From: Agrobacterium larrymoorei
Lineage (GTDB): Bacteria; Pseudomonadota; Alphaproteobacteria; Rhizobiales; Rhizobiaceae
NCBI RefSeq assembly: GCF_013322225.1
Contig: NZ_JAAMFB010000026.1
Span: 43,145 to 107,144 of the forward strand
Direction: 5' to 3'
Length of the DNA: 64,000 nucleotides
Every line of letters begins with the position of its first letter. Positions within the stretch are counted from its first letter, which is position 1. The translations under genes were made by a program, and so were the position numbers. The notes beneath the pieces were generated by a model. That model had not been told where the DNA came from. It saw only the letters and a list, made by a program, of their open reading frames with translations, and did not search any database. Positions 52,955 to 62,657 of the stretch are shown here, piece by piece.

Positions 52955-53190
52955 AAGCTAAATAGCTGGATATTCTCGAAATGACGCTATATTGCGTCGG
53001 TTGGCACTGTAAATATTCGACTGTCATCTCCGCCAAATTGGCTAACTTTGCAACTTGTCGCCCATTGTTATCTTTACCCCCAAATTGATACAAAAAGCGA
53101 TCTGTTGATTCTTGGAAGTGAGCGATACCCAACTCGTTCACTTGGTTCATTATACCGCTCAGAAAGCAGAGTTGTGGGAGGTTGAGGGTG

Positions 53191-53658
53191 ATGTCGGAAA
53201 CGCGGGACCTAGTCAAATATAAGAGTTCAAAGGGCCTCGTTGAGACCGCTGATGAAGAGGTGGACCGCCCATTATATCGCCGACCAGGGTTCGAAGGTAT
53301 CGTGAGTTTCAACGAGATGGACGAGAGACTTGCTGCGTTCCTGCGCAAAGCTCGCGAAGACGAAAAGCTCACCAGAGAAGAATTTGCTTCTATGGTCGGT
53401 CTCTCGACAGCCGTGTACGGTCGATACGAGCGCGCGTTTTCGCGGATGACGGTTACGCGGATGATCCACCTCTGCGAACTTCTTGGTTTCCAACCAATCG
53501 ACATGCTGTTTGCAGTTGCACCTCATCTATATGGACGAACGCCAGAAGAAGCGAATGATCACCTTGAGCTCTCTCACCTGACGCGAAGGCTCCCGCAAGA
53601 AGCTGTGCGAAACCTTATCGGGATTATCGCACGGATGACCCCAGAGGACCGGTCGTAA
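53191..53658 (+). CDS. XRE-family helix-turn-helix regulator
   Basis: A 155-residue protein with a Cro/C1-type HTH: LAAFLRKAREDEKLTREEFA, SMVGLSTAVYGRYERAFS and MTVTRMIHLCELLGFQ. GGGAGG precedes the start at 53191. It lies 45 bases upstream of a HEPN-motif protein and may repress it in a toxin-antitoxin-like or defence arrangement. Confidence 0.8.
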   Translation: MSETRDLVKYKSSKGLVETADEEVDRPLYRRPGFEGIVSFNEMDERLAAFLRKAREDEKLTREEFASMVGLSTAVYGRYERAFSRMTVTRMIHLCELLGFQPIDMLFAVAPHLYGRTPEEANDHLELSHLTRRLPQEAVRNLIGIIARMTPEDRS

Positions 53659-53703
53659 CCTCAGGGGTGCGTCACCGGTAATGCAGACACGGCGGGAGGC
53701 CGA

Positions 53704-54738
53704 ATGCCACACATTCCTTTTGATTTTGATCCGCCAGCCTCTCCCGAAGACGATCCCAGATTTACCTACAGCACGGACGGGAAAAACACCCGTATTCGGT
53801 GGCCGCTCGTAAGCGTCGACATCCTGTACCCCGAACATCGACTATTCCCTTCCATCGCCGACACCGTTGCACTTAACGCTGGCGTTATGGTCGCCCATAA
53901 TCAGATTGGCTATTCGGTCGGCCAATTTCACGAATTTTTCGTTTCTGTCCGAAACGAGATCGCTGCTGCCTTCGTGACGGGTCGCATTGAGGCTACATTT
54001 GGCCGGGCAACGCCACTTGCAGCAACTCTATTTGAATCTCACAGATCTAAATACCACGGCGACTGGTCCGAGATATGGACATTAAGATTATTTGGAGCAA
54101 AGCAGGAGGATTTTGAAGCGGCCGTGCTCAATGCATTGCTTTTGTATGCGCATGAGTATGGTGAGGTGCTGAACCCTTACCCCTTCGACGACTGGGATGA
54201 GTCCGACGATCAGCCTGTTCTCAATGAAGCTATCCACGTTGTCGCGCCCATTGTCCGGGATCTTGAGCCGCTTCGGTTCTATTTCTCCGGCCTTGCTCAG
54301 GCGGACCGCACGGCTGCATGTATCTACTTCTACCGCGTTATAGAATACTACTCGTTTTTAACCCACGAAAACGAACTAAGCCGTCTCCGGCACGATCGCA
54401 GTATCAACGACCAGGACTTCTCAAAGAGAGTACTTGAAGTAGTGGTCAAGGATGAAAAAGGAGCCGTGTTCAAGCTGATAGCTAGTCTTGCAGACGACGA
54501 GCTGTTGTCAAAGGCCAAAGCATCCGGACTAATTCAAAACACGACGTCCGGCCACCTTGCAGACGCTGTCTATTCATTCAGAAACTCCATAGTCCACGGC
54601 AAATTTAGCTACGGTTTCACCCTATCGTCGGCCTCGTTTTTCAACAGCGACAAAGCTATGCCTAACTGGAATGGACTGATGGCGGAACTCGCCAAAAGAG
54701 CGATAGAGCGATTAGGAACGCGCAGCTCAGTCCTCTAA
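53704..54738 (+). CDS. HEPN-like protein with an R-x4-H motif
   Basis: This 344-residue protein has a C-terminal helical domain with YFYRVIEYYSFLTHENE and the FRNSIVHGK motif (Arg293, His298), the R-x4-H signature of HEPN ribonucleases such as ApeA-type proteins. The N-terminal 200 residues show no clear family. It is preceded by an XRE regulator and followed by a 64-residue frame. HEPN proteins often cut RNA in phage defence or toxin systems, but here the activity is inferred from the motif alone. Confidence 0.6.
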   Translation: MPHIPFDFDPPASPEDDPRFTYSTDGKNTRIRWPLVSVDILYPEHRLFPSIADTVALNAGVMVAHNQIGYSVGQFHEFFVSVRNEIAAAFVTGRIEATFGRATPLAATLFESHRSKYHGDWSEIWTLRLFGAKQEDFEAAVLNALLLYAHEYGEVLNPYPFDDWDESDDQPVLNEAIHVVAPIVRDLEPLRFYFSGLAQADRTAACIYFYRVIEYYSFLTHENELSRLRHDRSINDQDFSKRVLEVVVKDEKGAVFKLIASLADDELLSKAKASGLIQNTTSGHLADAVYSFRNSIVHGKFSYGFTLSSASFFNSDKAMPNWNGLMAELAKRAIERLGTRSSVL

Positions 54739-54763
54739 CACGGGAGCCAAACAGCTGTCGGGA

Positions 54764-54958
54764 ATGGTCGCGGATGTGGCGGAGCCACCCCAATCGAGAA
54801 ACAAGGTCTACCTCTTCATAGAGAGGTTGCTTTCACCGTTGTCAACGGCCACAAGCAGAGCCGAATTGAGGAGCTTCTACCGTGGACTTTTTGAGGACGA
54901 ACAAGCGGCTGACGTCTGCTGTTGGCTGTTGGCGCCCTTTGCGGACGTAGCCCGGTAA
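54764..54958 (+). CDS. Short hypothetical protein
   Basis: A 64-residue frame 25 bases after the HEPN-like gene, with a helical charged N-terminal half and FEDEQAADVCCWLLAPFADV. It may be the third gene of the XRE-HEPN unit, or spurious. No ribosome site is obvious. Confidence 0.35.
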   Translation: MVADVAEPPQSRNKVYLFIERLLSPLSTATSRAELRSFYRGLFEDEQAADVCCWLLAPFADVAR

Positions 54959-55013
54959 AGCATCGAGATGGTGCCATCTCGCCTTCACCACCAACGGGGC
55001 TGTCGTCCTTCGG

Positions 55014-55763
55014 TTAGCACGCTGTCGGCGCGGCGATGGTTCTCCCTGTGCGGGCCTTGTCGTTGCGGTAGGTCGTGAGCAAATCGACGATAGTCTTATC
55101 CAGGCCCATGTACACCTTTTCGCCGCGCTCGTTGGTACCAGTCGCCGGGTCGGAGACGAGGCCGTCTACGCTTCCCCAGTAAACGTAGTACTCAGACATC
55201 TCCTTGGTGGTGCTTCCCTCCAAGAAGTGGCAACTGTAGCCAGTGCCGACGTAGCCAGCCTTTTGCGGCGTATCCAAGTGATAGAGCCCGACGCTCCTCG
55301 TCTTCGAATTCATCGACACCGCTGTCAGGATTGATGCCATCTCGCCGATGTGGACTTCCACAACGTCTCGGTCACCGTCCGCAAATTCCCAAATGTTAAT
55401 CGGGACGTCAGGCTGCATCTTCATTCGCTGGAGAAGGCAATAGGAGGACGACCACCCGCAGAACGACCTGTAGATCGAAACCTTCGAGCCGTTGTTCACA
55501 TCGTCTGGATTGTCGACCGTTCTAGGGTCCACGAACAGGACAAATTGCTCACCGAACACGTTGAGCTTGTAGTTCTCATAGAGCGAGTGATCGAGCCTAG
55601 CCCACCAGGCAGGGAAAACAAACTGGCTGCAATAAGCTCCGACGACTGCACTTAGAACCATCAGAAAGAGTTCTATGGCCACGCGCTTCAAATCAGCTCT
55701 CCCCTGACGTTGGACATCGAAATAGAAACGCCGCCACTTTGGGTGGCGGCGTCCTGTCATCAT
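55014..55763 (-). CDS. Membrane-anchored protein of unknown function
   Basis: The 249-residue product has one N-terminal helix (VAIELFLMVLSAVVGAYC) after a basic leader, and a periplasmic or cytoplasmic domain containing paired Cys (FCGWSSSYCLLQRM) and a conserved-looking EYYVYWGSVDG. I do not recognise the family. Its ATG overlaps the stop of a 12-codon upstream ORF, suggesting translation by coupling. Confidence 0.6.
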   Translation of the reverse strand: MMTGRRHPKWRRFYFDVQRQGRADLKRVAIELFLMVLSAVVGAYCSQFVFPAWWARLDHSLYENYKLNVFGEQFVLFVDPRTVDNPDDVNNGSKVSIYRSFCGWSSSYCLLQRMKMQPDVPINIWEFADGDRDVVEVHIGEMASILTAVSMNSKTRSVGLYHLDTPQKAGYVGTGYSCHFLEGSTTKEMSEYYVYWGSVDGLVSDPATGTNERGEKVYMGLDKTIVDLLTTYRNDKARTGRTIAAPTAC

Positions 55764-55798
55764 GCGATGACGATAATGAGGTCCTTCTTACGTACCAT
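55760..55798 (-). CDS. 12-residue leader ORF overlapping the next start
   Basis: ATG at 55798 gives MVRKKDLIIVIA, with GAGGAGGAC six bases before it, and its TGA overlaps the ATG at 55763. The strong ribosome site belongs to this leader rather than to the main gene, so the main gene is probably reached by translational coupling. It may also be just an initiation artefact. Confidence 0.45.
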   Translation of the reverse strand: MVRKKDLIIVIA

Positions 55799-56299
55799 CT
55801 CTTAGTCCTCCTCGGCGACCCAGCGCGCTTAATGTTATTAAATTGGTACGGGTAACCCCGCGTGCAATACTCTCCGTGAACACAGCCTATGGAATGATTT
55901 GATGGGAGCGGTGGAAAGTTCACATTTCTTGATACGACATTCCCATCGAATTTTTGGCAGCATGCGACTGATTAGTTCGGCACACGGCTTGCAAGTGCCT
56001 CGTGGATCGATCGACCTGTTGCCCAGTTGGCGGCTTTGGCTAACGATTTCGCACTAATCTTGTTCTTCCCCCTTCTTAGCCCGGCGCTACCCAACACTTT
56101 TCAAAGCCAACTGTGCTGGCTTGCCACGCCGACAGCTATCCCCCCAACAGGGGAAAAATGAGGAAAAGTCCCACCCAGATTGGCCACATAGCAAATTAGC
56201 GGGAGGTGGCAGTGAGGACGTTATAAACAACCGGCAGCGTTGCTGAGCGAGATTAGCCCTTTAAACCCACGCGTTCCGCGTGGCCTGTGCCAGATCAGC
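55799..56299. other. Gap between membrane-protein gene and defence-like operon
   Basis: No supported gene. The 18-mer AATGAGGAAAAGTCCCAC at 56157-56174 repeats the sequence around the start of the lytic transglycosylase gene (38567-38584). A possible promoter for the leftward leader ORF lies near 55850. Confidence 0.5.
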
Positions 56300-58732
56300 T
56301 TAAGCCGCCGCGAAAAGCACATCTTCGTCCCTGAACGAGAAGCGCTCGGGGTGGCAATTTGTATCGCGACGATTTCCACGTGTTAATTCGAGGGTGAGAA
56401 GACTATCTCCCGGATAGGCCGGACTAAGCTCAAGCTTGAGATAATCAAAGAGTTGCCGATCATGAACCGCGATCATCACCTGTCGTCCGTGCTCCTTCGA
56501 CAAAGTTCGCAGCAGCGATGCAAAATGAGCGATGTGCACATCATCCATCGATTGGACCGGATCATCGAGGATCAGGCAGGGAAACTGAGCGGGGACAGAA
56601 AGATGAAGGGCGATGAAGAGCGTTAAAGCAGCTGTGTTGAGATTCCCAGCACTGAGCATCGCTCCTGGAGTGCCGCCCGCATCACCACCGTCCCGGTGCT
56701 CAGTAATCAGTTTGGGCTGCAGCCGCTGAGTTGATGATGGTGGGATACGGAATGCGGGTACAAACGGCTCACTTGGCGCTAGCCGGACGAACAGGTCTCG
56801 CCAGAGCTTGTTCAAACGATCGTTAAACTCTCGTCGGATAATTCCCGATCTTACCGTATCTACAAGGCTTCGAATTGTCTGACCTTGTTCGCGCAGCCGC
56901 TGCCCACGTTGCAAAGCTGCCTCGACTGCATCGGACTGCTGCTGATAGTTGTTAATAGCCACATCCACCTCGGTCAACGCCAACCGATGTAGTTGAGCGT
57001 CCTCCAAAGCTCTCCGGGCTTGTTGCCGCAGGTCCTCAAGTCCATTCGCTTTGGCCTGCGCATTGACAAGCACCTGCTGTAGTCGGGTTGCGGCAGCTTC
57101 AATCGTCTCGTCTTCGGTCGGAACAGGCTGTCCAATAGAAGTGGCAAAGTCAGCGAGTGTTTGTCTTAGGGCAAACCGGCTACGGTTGCGGACCTGTTCG
57201 GCAGAAAACTCGCGCCTGGCTGCGATATCGGCCGCCGCTAGACTGGCCCCGTCTATCAGGATCGGCGACAGAGTTTGTAGCTCACCAAGCACATCCTGAA
57301 CCCTGGCGACTTGCTTTTCCAAGCCAGCAAGCTCTTCAGCATCAATAACGCGAAGAGTGAGAGAAGAGACCTCATCAGCCAAATCATCGACCAGTCGCTG
57401 GGCTTCGGATCTTGCGCGACCGAGCGTCAGCAGCCGCTCCGCCGAATCGGACAAGCTGCGAACTCTGCTATGCACGTGATTTGAAAGACTTCCCTGGGCG
57501 AGCTCGCTGAAATCGCGTTCGCAAACGGGGCAGATTTCGGTATCCGCAACAAATGAACTTATTTCGGCCAAAGCCTTTGAGAGCTCTCCGGAGTCACGTG
57601 CGAACTGCGCCATTTCCGTCTCGATTGCTTCAAGCCTTTCAGACGCGCCCGCAAGTTCGTCTTCGGCGTCACTCAGACGCCGAACGTCGCGCCTGCTTTC
57701 AAGAACTTGCTGAGAAGCGGTTAAGAGCATGCTTGAGAGAATAGTCTGCACCCTGGTGGCGTATTCGTCCATCGCCGACGGAAGCGACACATCAGGAATC
57801 AGGGTTGCCAAGGAATTCTGAATTGACTGGAAGCGAGCGGCGTATGTCGCTTGCCAAGCCTTATATTCTTCGATGGCCCTGTTTTGTTTTGCAGCAAGAC
57901 TTGCCTCGGTTGTGCTCAAACCGCTTTCCGAAGCGGTTTGCGGCTCCGACAGGATCGCAGCAAGTTCTCGACGCCGATCCGCGTAAGTGCCAAGTCCTTC
58001 TTCGACACTACCGGCCAGGATGTCTTCAACCGCATCGAGGGTTTCCGCCGTGGGGACGATCGCAATGTTGAGACCCTCGAGAGCAGATGTCAGTGATGCT
58101 ATCGATTTGTTGAACGAAGCTTGAACTTGCGTTTGGGTCTGTTTCTGCGTCTTGATCAAGCCATCCAGTTGCTTTTTTTCAAGCTCCACATCTGACCAGC
58201 CCTCGATATATTTGCGGACGTTACGCAGGTCCGTTAATGGTGTGAGGCCGGCTTCAAGGGCGTCCAGCTGGTCCAATCCCAGGAGGCTGCCGACGAATTT
58301 CGCCAACGGCGAATTCGCATCGGACGCCGACTCCTGGTAGATTTGCAGCAACTGGCCGAGGTAGGACTGCGGCAAGTATGCGCGTTCAGCGAAGAAACCG
58401 GCCGTAGCATGATCAAGCGTCCGACCGATTGAAATCCCAGCTGAACTGAATTGTTGTTTGAAGTCGCCTACGTGTGGCAGAGAAGTTTTGACCTCCACGC
58501 TCCCGGCCTTTGAGCCCCGGTGAAGCAACTGTGCATCGTACACAGGATCCGCCCTGCGTAGAAACTGCACGCCACCCGTCAGGGCCAACTCGATCGCCGA
58601 AAGCAAGCTGGTTTTTCCGGCGCCATTCTCGCCGTGAATCAGAACGACCTGTGCATCAAGGGGCGCGAAAATACGACCGCGGATACTCCTGAAATTGACG
58701 ACGTCAATGCTGCTGAGTATCGGTTCGCTCAT
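56300..58732 (-). CDS. SMC/Rad50-like ABC ATPase of a defence operon (LmuB-like)
   Basis: The 810-residue protein has a Walker A HGENGAGKTS (residues 33-42), coiled-coil arms with a zinc-hook-like CPVCERDF at Cys401/Cys404, an ABC signature near AGNLNTAALTLF, and Walker B CLILDDPVQSMDD near residue 740. This layout matches the RecF/SMC ATPases of Lamassu and ABC-three-component systems, which sense invading DNA. Its ATG overlaps the stop of the 207-residue gene, and it is last in the operon. The start motif SSIDVVNFRSIRGR is typical of RecF-type N-termini. Confidence 0.85.
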   Translation of the reverse strand: MSEPILSSIDVVNFRSIRGRIFAPLDAQVVLIHGENGAGKTSLLSAIELALTGGVQFLRRADPVYDAQLLHRGSKAGSVEVKTSLPHVGDFKQQFSSAGISIGRTLDHATAGFFAERAYLPQSYLGQLLQIYQESASDANSPLAKFVGSLLGLDQLDALEAGLTPLTDLRNVRKYIEGWSDVELEKKQLDGLIKTQKQTQTQVQASFNKSIASLTSALEGLNIAIVPTAETLDAVEDILAGSVEEGLGTYADRRRELAAILSEPQTASESGLSTTEASLAAKQNRAIEEYKAWQATYAARFQSIQNSLATLIPDVSLPSAMDEYATRVQTILSSMLLTASQQVLESRRDVRRLSDAEDELAGASERLEAIETEMAQFARDSGELSKALAEISSFVADTEICPVCERDFSELAQGSLSNHVHSRVRSLSDSAERLLTLGRARSEAQRLVDDLADEVSSLTLRVIDAEELAGLEKQVARVQDVLGELQTLSPILIDGASLAAADIAARREFSAEQVRNRSRFALRQTLADFATSIGQPVPTEDETIEAAATRLQQVLVNAQAKANGLEDLRQQARRALEDAQLHRLALTEVDVAINNYQQQSDAVEAALQRGQRLREQGQTIRSLVDTVRSGIIRREFNDRLNKLWRDLFVRLAPSEPFVPAFRIPPSSTQRLQPKLITEHRDGGDAGGTPGAMLSAGNLNTAALTLFIALHLSVPAQFPCLILDDPVQSMDDVHIAHFASLLRTLSKEHGRQVMIAVHDRQLFDYLKLELSPAYPGDSLLTLELTRGNRRDTNCHPERFSFRDEDVLFAAA

Positions 58733-59352
58733 TTGTCGTTCCTCTCGATAATCATCGCCTGACCGATCACTTCGGACAGCGCTGCTATCACAGTCTCCTC
58801 CCCTCTTGCTGACGCTTCGACGACGCGGTCAATAAGATTGGTGTCGGTGGTAGGCGGCAACGACTTCATCAATACTTCAATGGCTCCTCTTTCCGAGCCG
58901 TCACCGTCTGCTCGAGGAGGTATTTCCAGTGGAAGCAGAACGCGGATACGATCCTCCAGCTGCCGCATGGCCGCCGGCTCTAGCGCACCGCTACTGGCTT
59001 GTGGAAGCGTTTCGACGACCAAAACCCTGCATGTTTCTGCTATCGCCTCGACATCGCCGACCAGCGCAGCTCCGGCCAGAATAACTGTAACAACAAATCG
59101 CGAACCCGTCACGTCGAGTGCTCGGCTTAGCGCCTCCAGCCGATTTCGCACTCGACCCGCGCTATTATCCCCGAAGTCACCGGTGGTGGTGTCGACAAGA
59201 AGTACAAGATCAAGCGATCGGCCGTCACGCCCGCGAAACGCTGCGGTAAAATCAAAGCTGACCGCGGCAACTTTCAACGGCGTGAGCACCTCACTATATC
59301 CAGCTAGCGCGAGCCGACCTGCAATGGCACTGATGAGCGGCGATCGTGTCAC
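58729..59352 (-). CDS. Middle component of the SIR2/SMC operon
   Basis: This 207-residue protein has no recognised domain, but includes a hydrophobic strand-acidic pattern (AAVSFDFTAAFRGRDG, then LDLVLLVDTTTG) reminiscent of nuclease-like folds and helical C-terminal segments. It sits between the SIR2 and SMC genes with four-base overlaps on both sides, the arrangement of the small LmuC-type or middle component in Lamassu/ABC-three-component systems. Function inferred from context. Confidence 0.65.
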   Translation of the reverse strand: MTRSPLISAIAGRLALAGYSEVLTPLKVAAVSFDFTAAFRGRDGRSLDLVLLVDTTTGDFGDNSAGRVRNRLEALSRALDVTGSRFVVTVILAGAALVGDVEAIAETCRVLVVETLPQASSGALEPAAMRQLEDRIRVLLPLEIPPRADGDGSERGAIEVLMKSLPPTTDTNLIDRVVEASARGEETVIAALSEVIGQAMIIERNDK

Positions 59353-61085
59353 AGGGCAACCTCGCTGCTGAAGCGGTGGATCAAATCATCTGCATCTACA
59401 CTCGTCTCGACGAGGTGGGATATGCTCACGTGTCGAGTACTGGAGCGACCCGTCCGCCCCGGGGCGCCGCGAGGCCGACGTGCGGTCGTTCCGCCAGCGA
59501 ACACCCGTTGGTAGGTGTCGTCGCCATGAAGGACGATCGCCTTGTCGCCAGCGAAGGCCCCATTCTTTTCCAAGTTGATGGCCTCGGTTACGCTCTTAAC
59601 GAGAAAGAGGGGTCGGGGCTCCGCTCCCGCCCATACCGAGGTTTTGGTCATTGACCCGTCCACGAGATTTAGACTCCGGGGAGCGCTGATACTCCATCGT
59701 CCATCTTCGTGGCCGGACTGCAGAAGGCCGATGGCCGCACCAAGTCGGCCAAGACCAGCCGCTTTGGCGTTCTGATCCGTAGAAAGCTGGAGGGGAGTGG
59801 AGGCGCTCAGCTCTTGATAGGTGTCTGGCCCATCCTGCAGCGCCCCGTTTCTATAGAGCGACAGCGCTCTCGACCATAAAGAAATCGCCCGGTAAACGAA
59901 GTCGGTCCTGTTATCTACGGCGTGGGAGGCGCCTAGGTTGCGCGCGTTTCTCAAGACGCTCCCGAGCCGAGACGCGAAGCCTGTTTTGCCGATCTCCGCC
60001 AGCCACAGCTCCATGAGCAAGCAAAGCTTCTTTTCAATGACATTGAAGACCAAAGCGATGAGGACCTGTTCACCCCAGGCGCGCAAATGAGCACTCTGTT
60101 CGATCGCCGCGATGTTTGGATTATAATTGGCGCCATAAACGATACGCAGCACCGACCGCTGACCTGGCTTGATGTGGTCTTCGCAAAAGACATGGGCCTG
60201 GGCCGCCGGACTACAAGGCCAAGGCCAGGGATGCACGTGTGATGCGGCAGAAAAAACACCTTGAAGATTGGCATCCTGAATTGAAAGTCCAAGTACCAGC
60301 GACTTCGAATTGCTCGCCAGCTCGGTGACCGCGCTGCGGATCGCAGCGAAGTCAGGGTTGTGGGGCCAATTGACGATCTGAGTGTGACTGCCGGTCAAAA
60401 ACTTTCGGTAAAGGGCTGGTTGCTGATCTGCATGGACGATACAGCCATGAAATTTGAGCAGTCTTGCTCTGGCCGCAGGGTCCCTGAGGTGATCAGGATC
60501 TACGACAACTTGCAAGATTCCTGGGGCGCCACCAGTTAGACGATCGACCGCAGCCTCGATGAACCCGTCCCAGTTGCCCGAGGCGATGGATCTCACGGCG
60601 CCCTCCATAATCAGGACTCCGATGCAGACATGTGGAGCATCTGGAAGGGGCGGAGCTGTAAAAGCCTCCCTGATGCCGACCGCATCCCACAGGACGTAGT
60701 CGGCCTCTTCATCCTGAACGCGTATATCGAGAAGCTCAGAATATTTCGTCCACAACTCATCGCGAATGGCGTCGCTTAGGGGCCAGTCCACGAAGGGGAC
60801 GCCGAGGTTGGCAGCAACCGCTGATTTCTCCACGCGAGCAAGTACCAGAACTTCTTCAAGGACCGGCATGAAGACGCTTTCGGTGGCTGCGTTCATTGCT
60901 CTGATACGAATAAACTCGATCGCACGGTCGATCAGGCCGCCTAAACTTGGGGCATTGCGCGAAATGCCAGACCCCACCCAAAACGAGAATTCACCGTTCG
61001 CCACCGCATTCGCGACGACTTGAAACGGAGCAGTATCGAACTTCTCAACGACTTCCAGTACGCTAATATCTGTCGCAGTTGGCAT
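59349..61085 (-). CDS. SIR2-domain protein, defence effector candidate
   Basis: The N-terminal region contains the NAD-binding signature FWVGSGISRNAPSLGGLIDR, then LLKFHGCIVHADQQ (catalytic His region) and SLVLGLSIQDANLQG, the order of SIR2-like domains in phage-defence proteins that deplete NAD. The C-terminal 300 residues are helical with no named domain. The start at 61085 is preferred, with AAGGA upstream; a TTG at 61112 is also in frame. Its stop overlaps the next gene, so the three downstream genes are coupled. Confidence 0.8.
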   Translation of the reverse strand: MPTATDISVLEVVEKFDTAPFQVVANAVANGEFSFWVGSGISRNAPSLGGLIDRAIEFIRIRAMNAATESVFMPVLEEVLVLARVEKSAVAANLGVPFVDWPLSDAIRDELWTKYSELLDIRVQDEEADYVLWDAVGIREAFTAPPLPDAPHVCIGVLIMEGAVRSIASGNWDGFIEAAVDRLTGGAPGILQVVVDPDHLRDPAARARLLKFHGCIVHADQQPALYRKFLTGSHTQIVNWPHNPDFAAIRSAVTELASNSKSLVLGLSIQDANLQGVFSAASHVHPWPWPCSPAAQAHVFCEDHIKPGQRSVLRIVYGANYNPNIAAIEQSAHLRAWGEQVLIALVFNVIEKKLCLLMELWLAEIGKTGFASRLGSVLRNARNLGASHAVDNRTDFVYRAISLWSRALSLYRNGALQDGPDTYQELSASTPLQLSTDQNAKAAGLGRLGAAIGLLQSGHEDGRWSISAPRSLNLVDGSMTKTSVWAGAEPRPLFLVKSVTEAINLEKNGAFAGDKAIVLHGDDTYQRVFAGGTTARRPRGAPGRTGRSSTRHVSISHLVETSVDADDLIHRFSSEVAL

Positions 61086-61282
61086 TAATTTCACGCGTCC
61101 TTCAGGGTCCAAGGCAGACCATATTTAACACGCGGAAGATGTATCACGGAACCTAGTCCCGGCCACCATCTATTTGATCGCGATCCGAAGAATGGAGAGA
61201 CACAACGTGCCGTGAAAATGGACGGATGCTTAAGCCTTCCCTACCACGATCGAAAAAGCCGTGACGACAGGTCAGGCCGACC

Positions 61283-62503
61283 TCAAGAACGCAGATTGAT
61301 TTCTGAGACGAAGGCTCCGCCAACGTGCATCCGAGCACCTTTGCCTGCTGCATCTGTGATAGTGCGTTCTTTCGCGGCCGCGAGATCACCGTCGACCTCC
61401 TGAATAGGATCCTCAACCAACGGATGGTTGGACAGTTCCCCCAGAAAGTCGAGTGAAACGCCATATCGGACCCGAACGGAACGGAAGGTGCTTTTTCCGA
61501 CCGTAATCGGCGCCGGAAGATCAAAGTCCATTTGTCGACCAAGGTAACGCCGCTTGTCAGCGGTGAAAGCAGCCCGGTCCCGCCTGTTCTTCAACTCGTC
61601 CTCAGCGCGTGCCTTTTTATCGTCAACAGTTTCGCGGCGCATGCGCTCGTAGCGTCCTGAGGTCGGACGCGACCGAGGAGTCGCACCTGATGGCGCCGAC
61701 ATCGCTGCCGAACTGGCACCGAACCCAGCAAGTCGCAAAGACTTGGCACTTGCGGCTCTGATGATGGCGTCGTTCGCGTAGATCATTTCGTCCTCGTCAA
61801 CCGCGAATTTCTCCTCTCCTGGCGGATCTATAATCCTTAGGCTGCTGCCATGCGCGCCGCCTTGCACACCGATCTGGAGACCGCAGGCCAGGCGTTGGCC
61901 GGAATAGCCGGGTGGGAAAGTGATCGTCCGCTTCTGTGCTATCGCGCCGGTCGGTGGCGGACCTAGCGCGCCCAATTGCTGCTCGCGGTAGCCATTGCCT
62001 GTCTGAGTTCCTTTGCACTCGATAATGTGCCAGATACCACTCGTGTCCTGCGCGACGAAATCAGGGGATTTCCCTGGTCCTCGCTTTTTCGGCTTTGTAG
62101 CGGTCGCGCCAACCGAGGCAGCGACACGATCTATAAAATATCGCCCGTCGGCGATCGGCCCCAGCTGTAGTCGATCCATAAGCCAGTATATCGGTGCGCC
62201 CATTCCGAAATCATCGCTCAGGATTGTTTTCTGATGCGCGTCGAGTTCGAAAAACGCGGGCGTCAAGCGAAGATCGGGTGCGTCAGCAACGGCGTGAAGA
62301 TAACGCACCCAGGCCCAAAACTCACTGAGCGACACACCGGAAGCATGAGAAGGAGTTGTCAGGTAGCCAATTGTAAGCAAGAGCGCTGGAATGTTCACGT
62401 CGAACGTTTGGGCACCGGTGCCAAAAGAAGCCGGAATGGCAGGCAAGCCAGGTGCTGCGGGCCACGTCGTTTCATCAACAAATACCAACAGCTCGCGGTC
62501 CAT
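61283..62503 (-). CDS. PD-(D/E)XK-like nuclease candidate
   Basis: With the start at 62503 (GGAG six bases upstream), the 406-residue protein contains SPDFVAQDTSGIWHIIECKG, where Asp148, Glu162 and Lys164 fit the PD-(D/E)XK nuclease core, with a Gln/Arg-containing helix following. The N-terminal 130 residues and the charged C-terminus have no recognised domain. It lies 170 to 200 bases upstream of the SIR2 gene in the same direction and may be part of the same defence unit or a separate restriction-type gene. Confidence 0.6.
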   Translation of the reverse strand: MDRELLVFVDETTWPAAPGLPAIPASFGTGAQTFDVNIPALLLTIGYLTTPSHASGVSLSEFWAWVRYLHAVADAPDLRLTPAFFELDAHQKTILSDDFGMGAPIYWLMDRLQLGPIADGRYFIDRVAASVGATATKPKKRGPGKSPDFVAQDTSGIWHIIECKGTQTGNGYREQQLGALGPPPTGAIAQKRTITFPPGYSGQRLACGLQIGVQGGAHGSSLRIIDPPGEEKFAVDEDEMIYANDAIIRAASAKSLRLAGFGASSAAMSAPSGATPRSRPTSGRYERMRRETVDDKKARAEDELKNRRDRAAFTADKRRYLGRQMDFDLPAPITVGKSTFRSVRVRYGVSLDFLGELSNHPLVEDPIQEVDGDLAAAKERTITDAAGKGARMHVGGAFVSEINLRS

Positions 62504-62657
62504 TTTCTCCGTTTCCCCTACTTGCATGGCATCAGACAGTTCCACATCCACCGCGTGCAAGCTTACATCGCTGCGTCCTAACGATCTATCCCACCCTTAT
62601 CTCCTTCTTTATGAGCGGGCCAGCGAACCAAGTCAGCCTCGATAGCAAAAACTGCCC

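Noticed and set aside
52851..53150. Minus-strand frame starting MNQVNELGIAHFQ
   Set aside because: Reads somewhat like protein, but overlaps the weak plus-strand frame, has no clear ribosome site and no known family; left undecided rather than called.
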